Assembly (NCBI GenBank): GCA_944739405.2
Contig: OX123199.2
Coordinates: 6,437,898-6,501,897, forward strand
Reading direction: 5' to 3'
Length of the DNA stretch: 64,000 nucleotides
From: Euclidia mi
Lineage: Eukaryota; Arthropoda; Insecta; Lepidoptera; Erebidae
Shown here: one piece after another, positions 42,617 through 53,306 of the stretch
How positions within the stretch are numbered: position 1 is the stretch's first letter
Layout: the number at the start of each line of letters is the position of its first letter
Program-made: the position numbers and the translations under genes
The notes under the pieces: model-generated
Told to the model about the DNA's origin: nothing
The model's input: the letters and a program-made list of their open reading frames with translations, nothing else
Databases searched by the model: none

Positions 42617-44504
42617 AACAAATGTTTTTTCTGTTCCACCAGGAGCATCCAAGAAAACATTTAAGCCTGGCTTTGCCCAACGCTTTCAAGGACGGTGTCG
42701 TAAAATTCGTAAGGTGGTCATTTCAAATTGTCTCAGCGTTATACTCCCAATTTTCACGGTCTTGATGCGGTGATGATTGGGAAGCTGGTAACAAATATTT
42801 GACCAGTGGATTGCCGCTGATAGAAATGACCACGTCTTGAAGTGAACTGGTGTTCAGCACGCTGTCATCAGTTACTTCGACTTCGTCTCTAGTAACACGC
42901 CTCAAAGCTCGTAGAAAATCTTCAGACAGATGATGGCGATACTTCTCCCAGAAAGCTACCGCGTTCGCGACTCCACAAAACACCAAAATGACGTCAAACA
43001 GATGAAGCATGCGGCTGGGACTGTCACTGACGCTCGCCTCCGCGAGGTTGTCATCCCAGTATTGGTCACCTTCGAGAAAGTGACGTACTACGCAGGCTGT
43101 GCGGTAAGTGGGATACTCCAAGCCATCAAATGTCCTCAGAAAGGCGAAAGACGTTGGGCTTCGGACCGTGTGAAGTAACAACCGCAGAAAATAGCATTCG
43201 ACATTATTTGTGTGTACGGTATAAACTCTACAAAATGCGGTGTCCTTGAAACTGCCCGGAAAACCTTCCACAGCACCTCCTCGTCAACGTCGGTTAAATA
43301 CACCCTTTTGCTTGTCGTACGTGTAATATGAAGGCATCTCGTCATACGTAAGGGACCTCCCAAACTGATCGATTTTACAGAGTCTGAAAAATGCCAAGAG
43401 AGTTGTTTGACGCGGATTTTCCAAGTGCTCAGCAACGCTGTCGGGATCAAAATATATGCGCTTGCCGTTCTCTAGGTGGTCGTGTAAATGCATTACGGTA
43501 GGATGCTTCTCATGTATAGAGAACACCAGAATCCGCCAAACCGCTGCAGACGTAACAATAAATGTGGCTGTGTGTGAGTAAAAATAATCTAGCTAGTTCA
43601 ACATCTCACTAATGTTTATATACAGTTAATCCAAACAAAGGTACGTGCTATATGTACTTATATCCCGGAAGACAATTTAAAGCAAGTTTACATGCGACAT
43701 GAAAATATATTAATTAAGAAGCAATAATTACACCTATGTGACCAAAATGTTTATTTTGTACTAACTCTATTACTATTTATTCTGACAGAAATGATGTAAG
43801 CAATCAAGGGTGGCGATGGTGTAGTTAATTCATTAAATTACTTCAACTTATAGTCTTGCTCATCTCTGAAACGAATTAAAAATAAAATTTCAAGAAGAAA
43901 ATGTACAACTCCAACTATGACTTTTGCAAACAACTATTAACGTCGCCAACATGTTCAAATATAAATTATTTATATCCAAAAAGGGCTTACACATGTAATT
44001 CGACTTGATGGTTTTGAACTCTCTTAGATGGCGCTGCATTAAAATTGTCTTAATTCTACTTATATTCAAATAATTATTTTTATCAGCCTAAGTTACTTAT
44101 ATTGCGTGATTTTTATAGTGTGAAGCTAGCTTATAGCATAGTTAACATAATAACAACATTCAAATATGCATTGTTACATTACACGTTGTTACAGAATGCG
44201 TTGAAGAAATAAAGGTTCTCTGCTCGTTCCCTGTAGGTCATAGTGTGATAATATGTAGCCTATGTGGTGACCCGACTTTTTGATAATATTTGTGCCAAAT
44301 TTGAAGTAAATCCATGCAGTACTTTTTTACTTTATCCCGGATATAAGGACAAACAGATAAACAGACAAACAGACAAACAGACGAAAATTCTAAAAATTTT
44401 ATTTTTGGCCACGGTATCGATAGTAGATCACACCCCAAGTATTCTTTAAAAAAAATATTCAATGTACAGTTTTGACTTTCCTACCATTTTATTATATGTA
44501 TAGA
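42617..44504 (-). pseudogene. Helitron copy B, 5' half with helicase N-terminus
   Basis: From 44,504 inward: Helitron 5' noncoding region, then minus-strand frames HPTVMHLHDHLENGKRIYF (near 43,500), the CRVYTVHTNNVECYF region (frame 42,723-43,271), ...NWEYNAETI and into the Walker A of the helicase, ending at AACAAAT where the nested LINE begins. The join with copy C is direct, so the 799-bp insertion of copy A is absent. A frameshift and stop separate the frames. Confidence 0.85.
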
Positions 44505-44649
44505 TTAATATAACAAGAAAGGTCTGTCTTTCAACAAAACACAATAAGCATTATTTAGCATCAACACTACTTAATGTTCGCCACAGATATATAATGAATT
44601 AATACAACTTGATCCACAGTATATTATTCTATCCTATATTACAATCTTT

Positions 44650-45408
44650 ATATCTCACAAAGGACACTCCACTACCGATTCAAGACAGCCTCAATACCCT
44701 AGGTATGGACATACGCAGAAATCTCAACCAGAAGAACTACATCGAGGGTGTCATCAAATCTGCATCTCGGAAACTCGGAGTACTGAACAGGGTGAGGAGG
44801 TTTTTCACGCCGGAGCAGTTGTGTCTATTATACAAACCCAGGTTCGCTCCTGCGTGGAATACTGCTCTCACCTTTGGAATGGCTCCGCTCAGTACTTATT
44901 GGACGCCCTCGATAGGTTGCAGCGGCGTGCTGTCCGTATCATTGGGGATCCAGAGGCCACTAAGACTCTTGAGTCCCTGCAATTACGCAGAGACGTGGCC
45001 TCAATGGCTGTCTTCTACCGCATCTATCACGGTGAGTGCTCCGAAGAGCTCTTTCAACTAATCCCTCCCTCTCCTTTCCTATCCCGAACGGCACGTGCTG
45101 GGTTGAGGTGTCACTCTTACACGGTAGAACAGATACCGTCACGCACCAAACGGTTCGGCGCCTCTTATCTCTGCCGTTCCATTAAGATGTGGAACTCTTT
45201 ACCAGTCCACGTGTTTCCCTCCACTTATGACCCCGGGTCCTTTAAGCGGGGCGTGAAACTCAAGGCCGTCAAGGTGACGGCCATCATGCCATAATCCCAT
45301 GCTGGCTGCTGGGATGATAGCCATCACTATGGGACTTCACTGACTGCTTAACATCACATCAACAGCATGGAGTCAATTTGTTCGGCAGAAAAAAAAAAAG
45401 AAAAAAAG
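44650..45408 (+). pseudogene. jockey-superfamily LINE 3' end with poly(A)
   Basis: Two overlapping frames give the C-terminal RT region: SASRKLGVLNRVRRFFTPEQ, VRSCVEYCSHLWNGSAQYLL, LDRLQRRAVRIIGDPE, RRDVASMAVFYRIYHGECSE, LFQLIPPSPF and ...KMWNSLPVHVFPSTYDPGSF. The frame changes once near 44,830. The 3' end is an A-rich run at about 45,389-45,408. The active-site part is missing. It lies next to the 5' end of Helitron B. Confidence 0.8.
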
Positions 45409-45544
45409 GACCAAATTACCCACAAAATCAATAAGATAATGTTCACACTATCTTACATTGTTTCCTTGAGAATAAAAACAAAGAACAAGCAAAACAGAAT
45501 ATTGAAACATATACTTGAATAACATGATTAAATTGTCAATTATC

Positions 45545-45795
45545 GCTTGTCCCGTGCCTCGGAGAGCACGTTAAGCCATCGTTCCCAGTTGTCGTGAAGA
45601 TCATTGACAGTCGTAATAGGGCGTCAATACCACCTTAATAAACTGACACTAGTCTAAAGCATGGAATATTGCTATCCCTTCGGATTGCGCAGGTCAGAGA
45701 GGCAGTCGCTCTGTGGAAAAGCTAATATTCAGCCAAATCCAGTTAGACTAGTAAGCGGACCCTAGATTGAAACTGGGATAACGCTAGGAGGATGA
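45545..45795 (+). repeat. SINE-like repeat, family 3
   Basis: Blocks CGTGCCTCGGAGAGCACGTT, TTCCCAGTTGTCGTGAAGATC and TTAGACTAGTAAGCGGACCC match 6,507-6,775 and 58,090-58,445. Confidence 0.7.
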
Positions 45796-45892
45796 TGATA
45801 CTTGAATAATATGAAATATCTTACTAATATCATTACGCGTATAGGTATTAAATTGAAATTCATATGAAATAGGTACGTAAGTCTATGACTGC

Positions 45893-46160
45893 CTTTGTGG
45901 TCCTGCGGTAGTGTAAGCGCCTGCGGATCATGCGGTATCGGGTTCGATGCCAGGGTCGAACAAAAAAGTGATATCGGGTTTTTCTGTTAGGAATTATCCA
46001 ATAGAAGTTCGGAGTCAGGGAGTTGGCGGTGTCACACCCCCGTGCCTTGGAAAGCACGTTAAGCTCTCTCTCTCCGGTCGTGTCGCTTGTGGCGTCCCAT
46101 CGGACTATGAGAGTGAGGGAATAGAGAGAGCAGTTGTGTATGCGCACACACTATAATATG
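45893..46160 (+). repeat. tRNA-headed SINE
   Basis: A box TGTGGTCCTGCGGTAGTG and B box GGGTTCGATGCC at about 45,897 and 45,939 form a tRNA-like head. A body with CCGTGCCTTGGAAAGCACGT follows. It appears intact. Confidence 0.65.
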
Positions 46161-46239
46161 TCCCGCGCAGTTGGCAAGTCCAATATGTAGGCAAGCCGCC
46201 GTGGCCGAAATTTGTCAGCAGGACATCAACAAGCCTATG

Positions 46240-47301
46240 ATACCCTTAAGCTGTCACAAAATCAATCAAACTTCTATATTAACGCAATCCAAATAAACAG
46301 CAATTTATGTCGCATATTATCAAACTCGCAAGTAAGTACTCGCAAGGGAATCAAAACCTAAAGCGTACTTCCAGTCGATCTAGAATCTTGAAATTTGGCG
46401 TGAAGCAATTTTTTGTGGAACATAATTATTATAAAGGAAATCTTCCGGAAACCTCAATATTTTAGCTATTACATCTGTTTTATTTTATATAATTTTATAT
46501 ACCTGCATGTTTGTACGAAACTCTCGGTGCGCGAGTCAGACTCACACTTGCCCGGTTTTTAAATTATTATCCTCATCGTCATCAGCCCACCATAGTCCCC
46601 TGCTGGATATAGGCCTCTCCAACCACCTCACACTGGTGGTAAATTTTAGTGACATCATATCATAAAAATATTTTTCGTAATTTTAGAGTTATTACCATTT
46701 TTTCATGAAAGCGTAGAGGTACTAATTTGAAATCCATATGAAATACTCAGGTGTATACTACCTTTAAACTGTAATGAAATGAAACTTCTATGTCAATGCA
46801 ATAAAAAGAAACAGCAATTTAAGCCGCATAATTTCTCGCAACTACTCGCAAGGGAATCAAAACCTACAGGGTACTTCCCGTGAATTCAGAATCTTGAAAT
46901 TTGGTACGAAGCAATGTTTTATAGCCCAGATAAAGGAAAAAATGCAAAAAGCGTAAATTTTCGTTACATCATATAAAAATATGTATTTGTATTAATTTTA
47001 AAGTTACTAGCCCTTTCCTCAAAAACGCGTAAAGTTATTAAATTGAAATTTATATCAAATACTCAAGTCTATAATACCTTTAAGCTGTAAAAATATCAAA
47101 CTTCTATCTCAACGCAATCTAGTGAAACAGCAATTTTAGCATATTTTGAAACTCGACACTACTGGCAAGGGACTGAAAACCTACAGGGTACTTCCCTTCA
47201 ATTTAGAATCTTGAAATTTGGCACGAAGCAACGTCTTATAGCACAGATAAAGGAAAAATTTCAAAAAACCGTATTTCTTTTGTTACATCATATAGTTAAA
47301 A
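46240..47301 (+). repeat. three tandem modules of the GAATCTTGAAATTTGG repeat
   Basis: The block GAATCTTGAAATTTGG(C/T) follows GGGA(A/C)T(C/G)AAAACCTA-like text near 46,350, 46,850 and 47,170, in direct orientation. A CATCAGCCCACCATAGTCC repeat piece sits at 46,570-46,640. Helitron C starts directly after. Confidence 0.65.
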
Positions 47302-48159
47302 TATCTATACATATAATAAAATGGTAGGAAAGTCAAAACTGTACATTGAATATTTTTTTAAATAATAATTTGGGCTATCGATACCGAGGCCAAAAATATA
47401 GTTTTTAGAATTTTTGTCTGTTTGTCTGTTTATCTGTTTGTCCTTATATCCGGGATAAAGTAAAAAAGTACTGCATGGATTTACTTCAACTTTGGCACAA
47501 ATATTATTAAAAAGTCGGGTCACCACATAGGCTACATATTATCACGCTATGACCAACAGGGAACGAGCAGAGAACCTTTATTTCTTCAACGCATTCTGTA
47601 ACAACGTGTAATGTAACAATGCATATTTGAATGTTGTTATTATGTTAACTATGATATAAGCTAGCTTCACACTATAAAAATCACGCAATATAAGTAACTT
47701 AGGCTTATAAGGCTTAATTGGAAGATGTTGGCGACGTTAATAGTTGTTTTCAAAAGTCATAGATGGAGTTGTACATTTTCTTCTTAAAAATTGTATTTTT
47801 AATTGGTTTCAGAGATAAGCAAGATTATTAGTTGAAGTTATTTAATTAATTAACTACACCATCGCCACACTTGATTGCTTACATCATTTCTGTCAGAATA
47901 AATAGTAATAGATTTAATTAGATTTTGTACTAACACAAAATAAACATTTTGGTCACATTGGTGTAATTATTGCTTCTTAATTAATATATTTTCATGTCGC
48001 ATGTAAACTTGCTTTAAATTGTCTTCCGGGATATACATATAGCACGTACCTTTGTTTGGATTAATTGTATATAAACATTAGTGAGATGTGGAACTAGCTA
48101 GATTATTTATACTCACACACAGCCATTTATTTATTGTTACGTCTGAAGCGGTTTGTCGG

Positions 48160-50420
48160 ATACTGGTGTTCTCTATACATGAGATGCATCCTACCGTAAT
48201 GCATTTACACGACCATCTAGAGAACGGCCAGCGCATATATTTTGATGCCTACAGCGTTGCTGAGCATTTGGAAAATCCGCGTCAAACAACTCTCTTGGCA
48301 TTTTTCAGGCTCTGTAAAATCGATCAGTTTGGGAGGTCCCTTACGAATGACGAGATGCCTTCATATTACACGTACGACAAGCAAAAGGGTGTATTTAACC
48401 GACGTTGACGAGCAGGTGCTGTGGAAGGTTTTCCGGGAAGTTTCAAGGACACCGCATTTTGTAGAGTTTATACCGTACAGACAAATAATGTCGAATGCTA
48501 TTTTATGCGGTTGTTACTTCACACGGTCCGAAGCCCAACGTCTTTCGCCTTTCTGAGGACATTTGATGGCTTGGAGTATCCCACTTACCGCACAGCCTGC
48601 GTAGTACGTCACTTTCTCGACGCTGACCAATACTGGGATGACAACCTCGCGGAGGCGAGCGTCAGTGACAGTCACAGCCGCATGCGTCATCTGTTTGACG
48701 TCATCTTGGTGTTTTGTGGAGTCGCGATCGTGGTAGCTTTCTGAGAGAAGTATCGCCATCATCTGTCTGAAGATTTTCTACGAGCTTTGAGGCGTGTTAC
48801 TAGAGACGAAGTCGAAGTAACTGATGACCGCGTGCTGAACACCTGTCTCAGTTCACTCCAAGACATGGTCATTTCTATCAGCGGCAATCCACTGGTCAAA
48901 TAATTGTTGACAGCTTCCCAATCATCACCGCATCAAGACCGTGAAAATTGGGAGTATAACGCTGAGACAATTTGAAATGACCACCTTACGAATTTGACGA
49001 CACCGTCCTTGAAAGCGTTGGGCAAAGCCAGGCTAAAATGTTTTTCTTGGATACTCCTGGTGGAACAGGAAAAACATTTGTTTCTACTGGCATACTTGCA
49101 GAGGTCAGGAGGAAAGGCAAAATTGTCATTGCTGTAGCGTCGCCGGCAATCGCTGCCACACTGCTTCCGGGTGGCAAGACAGCACCGTTTGTGGTGTGTC
49201 ACGTAATAGTGATAAGGGACACGTGCTCAAGGATTGCTCTCTGATCGTATGGGATGAGCGTACGATGGCCAATAGGAAGGCAGTTCAGGCCATGGACAGA
49301 ACCCTGCAGGACATCCGCAAGCCCGAGCATTTAATGGGTGGTCACAGTTCTGTTCAGTGACGATTCCCGACAAACGCTTCCCCTGGTGACGCGGGGATTG
49401 AGGGCTGACGAGGTGAGTCATCATCATCATCATCATCATCAGCCTTTACCAGTCCACTGCTTGACTAGGCCTCTTCTTTGAAAGGAGGAATGGGCCTATT
49501 ATACCACGCTGGCCAAACGGGTTGGTATAGGGTTTGTATCAAGTTTTCCTTCTCTTACATTGCTGTTCTTGCTCCCTCTGTCGGCTCTTACGACACCCAT
49601 GGGATGATATGGGGTGGTGACATTCCGTATTCTTAATCCATCACCACACGGACAAGGTGAGTGTTTTGTTGAAATTATCTTTGTTGTGGTCACGAGTTCG
49701 TATGCTGCGCTTGACCATTAATATGAGAGCTCAGCTTGGCGTCAATGCACGTGCTCAACAATTCTAAGATGTCTTTCTAAGTCTTGGCGAAGACACTCTA
49801 CCAGAGGAGAGAAGTGGACAGGTAGTGCTTCCAGAGTCTTTCAGTAGAGTTGTATCCAGCTTAGAATTATATAGTTGTATACCGTAATAGCAGAATTCGT
49901 GAGTGTGTGAGTGGCCTACTTTGACGCCCAAAAATGATCAGGCTGTAGCAATTAACGAATGCATTCTCTCGGAAATTGAGAGGAATGAAGTGGTCTACAC
50001 CTCTATAAACACTGTCGTCGAGCAAGAAAACGCCACACATTATCCCGTGGAATTTCTGATCTCCCAGCCAGCAAGTTAACTTCCAGCGCAAAGCATCAAG
50101 CTGAAGGTCGGTGTCCCGATTATGCTTCTTCGGAACCTATCTCCTCCGAAGTTGTGTAACGTGACCCGCCCGAAAGTCATCTCGCTCCACAGACACACCA
50201 TTAAGGAAATTCTTACGGGTTGTGGCGTCAGCGAGGCAGTATTTATACCACGCATTCCTCTCATACCTCATAATTCAAGCGCATACAGTTCCCCGTGAGT
50301 GTTTGCTTCGCGATGACCATCAATAAGACGCTTGCTCCCGCGTCACCAGTCCTGACTCTCTTTACATTTTGGCTGCGGAGAGCCAAACCACTAATGTTGT
50401 ATATCGAGAAGTCCTATAAG
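48160..50420 (+). pseudogene. Helitron helicase remnants (copy C)
   Basis: Frames VTSEAVCRILVFSIHEMHPT, LLAFFRLCKIDQFGRSL, FLRTFDGLEYPTYRTACV, then Walker A FFLDTPGGTGKTFVSTGIL (Ala-to-Thr versus copy A). A helicase segment is deleted after the SPAIAATLLPGGKTA block, and a late segment covers VPIMLLRNLSPP. Multiple stops and frameshifts; non-functional. Confidence 0.8.
49425..49660 (+). repeat. CATCAT-headed repeat in Helitron C
   Basis: Follows GACGAGGTGAGT in the helicase, exactly as in copies A and B. A few point differences (CTTTACC, TTGACTAGG) show drift since insertion. Confidence 0.75.
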
Positions 50421-50622
50421 TTTGTATTTTACCCTGTTATGTAGTCCTTATTTTCTCCATTTGCTTCAGTCATAACTTATGACTTAATCCAGCAGAATCA
50501 CCATGAAGTCATTTATTCAAAGCAGGCTGAAAATCAGCACTTTTTGAAGGGCAATTTTACAAAAGACAGTCTCCCTCTGTTACTACACTTTCTGCAGGTA
50601 TGAAATATAAAGAAGAAACGGG

Positions 50623-51023
50623 TTGCCGTGTGGTTGACGGCATAGAATACAAGTGTCACCACCCCCTATCTTCCCGTGGGTGTCGTAAGAGGCGACTAAG
50701 GGATAACGCGATGCAAATACCATCTTTGCAAAGAGACGGAAAACTCGGCATCAAACCCGACTGCCTCGTTGGTCTCGCAGCATAAATGTGCGCGTGGGAT
50801 CGGGAGGTCCCGGGTTCGATTCCTGGGTCGGGCAATGTTATTGGGTTTTTCTGTCACGAAATTCTCAATAGCAGCACGGAGTCTGGAAATGTGCCCGGTA
50901 CGGCAATAGGCTCGCCCTTTATTACGTGGGACTAAAGTATATCTGGCGAAAAGTGGGTGTAGAAATACACCTCTGCCTACCCCTTCGGGGATAAAAGGCG
51001 TGACGATATGTATGTATGTATGT
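50623..51023 (+). repeat. 401-bp composite SINE in Helitron C only
   Basis: Flanked by AAACGGG (50,616-50,622; 51,024-51,030). The first part (GTGTGGTTGACGG...GGGTGTCGTAAGAGGCGAC) resembles, inverted, the end of the CATCAT repeat. The second part (from about 50,780) is a full family 1 body with B box GGGTTCGATTCC and the RTE-like tail CTCTGCCTACCCCTTCGGGG plus ATGT repeats. Confidence 0.75.
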
Positions 51024-51057
51024 AAACGGGTAAATTAATGTTATTTTAAAAGTTGTA

Positions 51058-51342
51058 TCTTCTCATATCTTCAGGCCCTTTATCCCCGAAGGGGTAGGCA
51101 GAGGTGTATTACACACCCACACTTCGCCAGATATATTTTTGGTCCCAATGTAATAGGGGGCGAGCCTAGAGAGTCATAGGTCGGGCACATTTTTAAGCGA
51201 GCGATAATTAATTAATATTTTTTAATACACACATAACTTCGAAAAGTCATAGGTGTGTGCCCGGGGTAGCTGGGGATCGAACCCAAGACCATCGTCTCAG
51301 CAGTCCGTTACATACACCACTGGGCTATCGCCACCGCGTATT
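51058..51342 (-). repeat. SINE family 2 carried in Helitron C
   Basis: Same site and orientation as in copies A and B. The middle reads GAGAGTCATAGGTCGGGC where A and B have ATTGCCATCTACCGGGC, a small scrambled patch. Confidence 0.8.
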
Positions 51343-51427
51343 TCTTAAAAGGTATAATCGTAGGTATTTATTTAATAGTTGGGTGCTGTATAGCGTTCAC
51401 GCAGACGACGTCGCGGGCAGCAGCTAG

Positions 51428-51936
51428 TACTTGTAATATTATTACTGGTGGTGGTAGTGGTGTAATATTATACCCATCTTTCGCCATGAATTTATAGCTC
51501 CCACGTATTAGGGGCGAGCTTATTACATATCCAGAGTCCGTACTGCTGCTGAGAATTCAGAAAAACATAGTAACACTTTTGCCCGACCCGGGGATCGAAC
51601 CCGGGACCTCCGATCAGCAGTCGCATACGCTATCCACTGGACCACGGAGGCAGTCCAGTTATGATTTTTTTCCATTAAAAAGAATGGCCAAGAGTTTTGT
51701 TACCTGTTCTTTCTCTTCTTTCCGTACCTTTGCTTTGCGAACTGGGCACTAAATCTAAAGATAATGCTTGTAGCAAACTGAATAAATGAAAGAATGATTA
51801 AAAACAATGTCTCTACACCTCCTTAAAAGTTATTAAAATAACTTTAAAAGTATTAAAATATTTTTATTGTATGATGTAACTAAAAATTTACAGTTTTCGC
51901 AATTTTTCCTTTATTTGTGCTATAATACGTAGCTTC
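51428..51936 (+). repeat. 509-bp segment shared with the flank of Helitron B
   Basis: It is the reverse complement of 31,316-31,824, equal in length and differing at only a few bases by eye. It begins directly after the 3' end of each Helitron. It contains an inverted family 1 SINE (51,448-51,655) and the LINE 3' fragment. Confidence 0.85.
51448..51655 (-). repeat. SINE family 1 within the shared 509 bp
   Basis: Counterpart of 31,598-31,820. Its B-box complement GGGATCGAACCC is intact here, whereas copy B's is mutated (GGTGCGATCCCC). Confidence 0.75.
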
Positions 51937-52056
51937 ACATACACCACTGGGCTATCGCCGCCGCGTATTTATTAAAAGGTATAATCGTAGGTATTTATTT
52001 AATAGTTAGGTGCTGTGTATAGCGTTCCCGCAGACGACGTCGCGGGCAGCAGCTAG
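51937..52056 (+). mobile_element. second Helitron 3' terminus
   Basis: Text from ACATACACCACTGGGCTATC to GTCGCGGGCAGCAGCTAG duplicates the last 120 bases of the family, including the SINE head remnant, and is followed by T. It begins abruptly where the copy B flank stops. Confidence 0.8.
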
Positions 52057-52079
52057 TTTTGAATAATTTTAAAGGTTCC

Positions 52080-52695
52080 CCGTTCCTCATGAGCCCATAG
52101 AGATATAAAATTGAAATTCATAATTGAGCTTTGACTTGAGCATTTAATATTATTAAATGCGCAAGTCAAAACTAAAGGGTCCAGTCGATCAAGAATCTTG
52201 AAATTTGGCATAAAGCAACGTTTTATAGCACATAGGAAAAATTTCGAACACAATGAAATTTTTAGTTACATCACATTTTTTTTTATAATTATAATTATAT
52301 AAGTATACCTACGTTTGTACGGAACCCTAGGTGCGCGACTTCGAGTCGCACTTGACCGGTTTATACCTTTAGCTGTGCTATAAGTCATTGCTTCGTACCA
52401 AATTTCAAGATTCTGAGTTCACGGAAAGTACCCTGTAGGTTTTGATTCCCTTGCAAGTTTCGAAAAGTGCGGCAATTTGCAGCATAAAACGCTGTATCTT
52501 TTGATTCCGTTGCTTTAGAAGTTTGATTTTTCACAGCATGAAGCTGTGTGACACTAGACTTGACTATTTGATATAATTTTAGTTTGATACCTTCACGCGT
52601 TTCTGAGAAAATGGGTCTTGACAGACGGACGGACAACAAAGTGATCCTATAAGGGTTCCATTTTGTCATTTCGAGGTATGGAACGCTAAAAACTA
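52080..52695. repeat. inverted pair of the GAATCTTGAAATTTGG repeat
   Basis: A plus-orientation unit (52,080-52,370, with GAATCTTGAAATTTGGC at 52,191) and a minus unit (52,375-52,695, with the complement CCAAATTTCAAGATTC near 52,397). The 111-codon frame on the minus strand is explained by the repeat. Confidence 0.6.
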
Positions 52696-52840
52696 TGTGG
52701 CGTAGCGGTCGCCTCGCCATTTAGCACTGCGCCGGTTGTTGTGGGTTTGATCCTCTCATTAGGCTACACTTTATGCCAAAACTATCTGTTTCGAGTCTGG
52801 ATGTCCGTGGCTTGAATAGTTTTAAAGCACGAGACTTAAT
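52695..52840 (+). repeat. SINE family 4
   Basis: Head TGTGGCGTAGCGGTCGCCTC with B-box-like GTGGGTTTGATCC, then TTTCGAGTCTGGATGT, the family body. Confidence 0.6.
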
Positions 52841-53290
52841 ATCTTAAATGCAATGATGATTATTTAACAAAGCAATAAGATCTATGTTTTCATTGAGCTG
52901 ATCCCATTAAATTTGTCTTCACTATTACCACCCTTTTTATGACAAAATTATTATTTTGTATTTTTTTACCATGATAAATAGTAGCATGCAAGTTTTTTAG
53001 TTATTTAATTTGTTATTAATTTTTGAATTCTTATTGTAATTTTTTTAGTCTGTGAAAACTACGTTCAATAATTCCGTAACTTAGATACGTAGATAAAAAT
53101 ATTCGTAGCTAATAAAAGCGTTTTTATTAGGTACAGATGCTATGACTTCTATAATTGTGTAGTGTAGTGTGTGTATTATTTGTTTAAGTTCATTGCATGC
53201 ACTATAGCTGGACCTTAACAAAAACCGTATGTGCAGCATGTTTTTTCACATAATTATGTTGCTTTATCATTTCTGCAATTGACAAACCAG
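52840..53290. other. no recognisable feature
   Basis: AT-rich sequence without coding frame or known repeat. Confidence 0.45.
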
Positions 53291-53306
53291 CAGGTGACGC
53301 AAATAT

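Larger units (their letters stand above)
31825..44504 (-). mobile_element. Helitron copy B, split by an 8.8-kb nested insertion
   Basis: The minus-strand 5' end TCTATACATATAATAAAATG is at 44,504 (A before it) and the 3' end GCGGGCAGCAGCTAG at 31,825 (T after it). The Helitron halves 31,825-33,850 and 42,617-44,504 join exactly within the Walker A region of the helicase. Between them is a foreign block (33,851-42,616) flanked by a direct repeat. The Helitron proper is about 3.9 kb and lacks the 799-bp insertion of copy A. No Rep domain. Confidence 0.85.
47304..51427 (+). mobile_element. Helitron copy C
   Basis: 5' end TCTATACATATAATAAAATG at 47,304 (A before), first 3' end GCGGGCAGCAGCTAG at 51,427. 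The helicase frames are at 48,160-49,370 and on to about 50,420. There is an internal deletion in the helicase near 49,185 (microhomology at ACAGCAC), and it lacks copy A's 799-bp insertion. It carries the CATCAT repeat, SINE family 2, and an extra composite SINE (50,623-51,023). After the 3' end come 509 bp of copy B flank and a second 3' terminus. Confidence 0.85.

Noticed and set aside
46240..47301. CRISPR-like array
   Set aside because: Modules are about 300 bp or more, diverged, and of an interspersed eukaryotic repeat; there are no short identical repeats with spacers.
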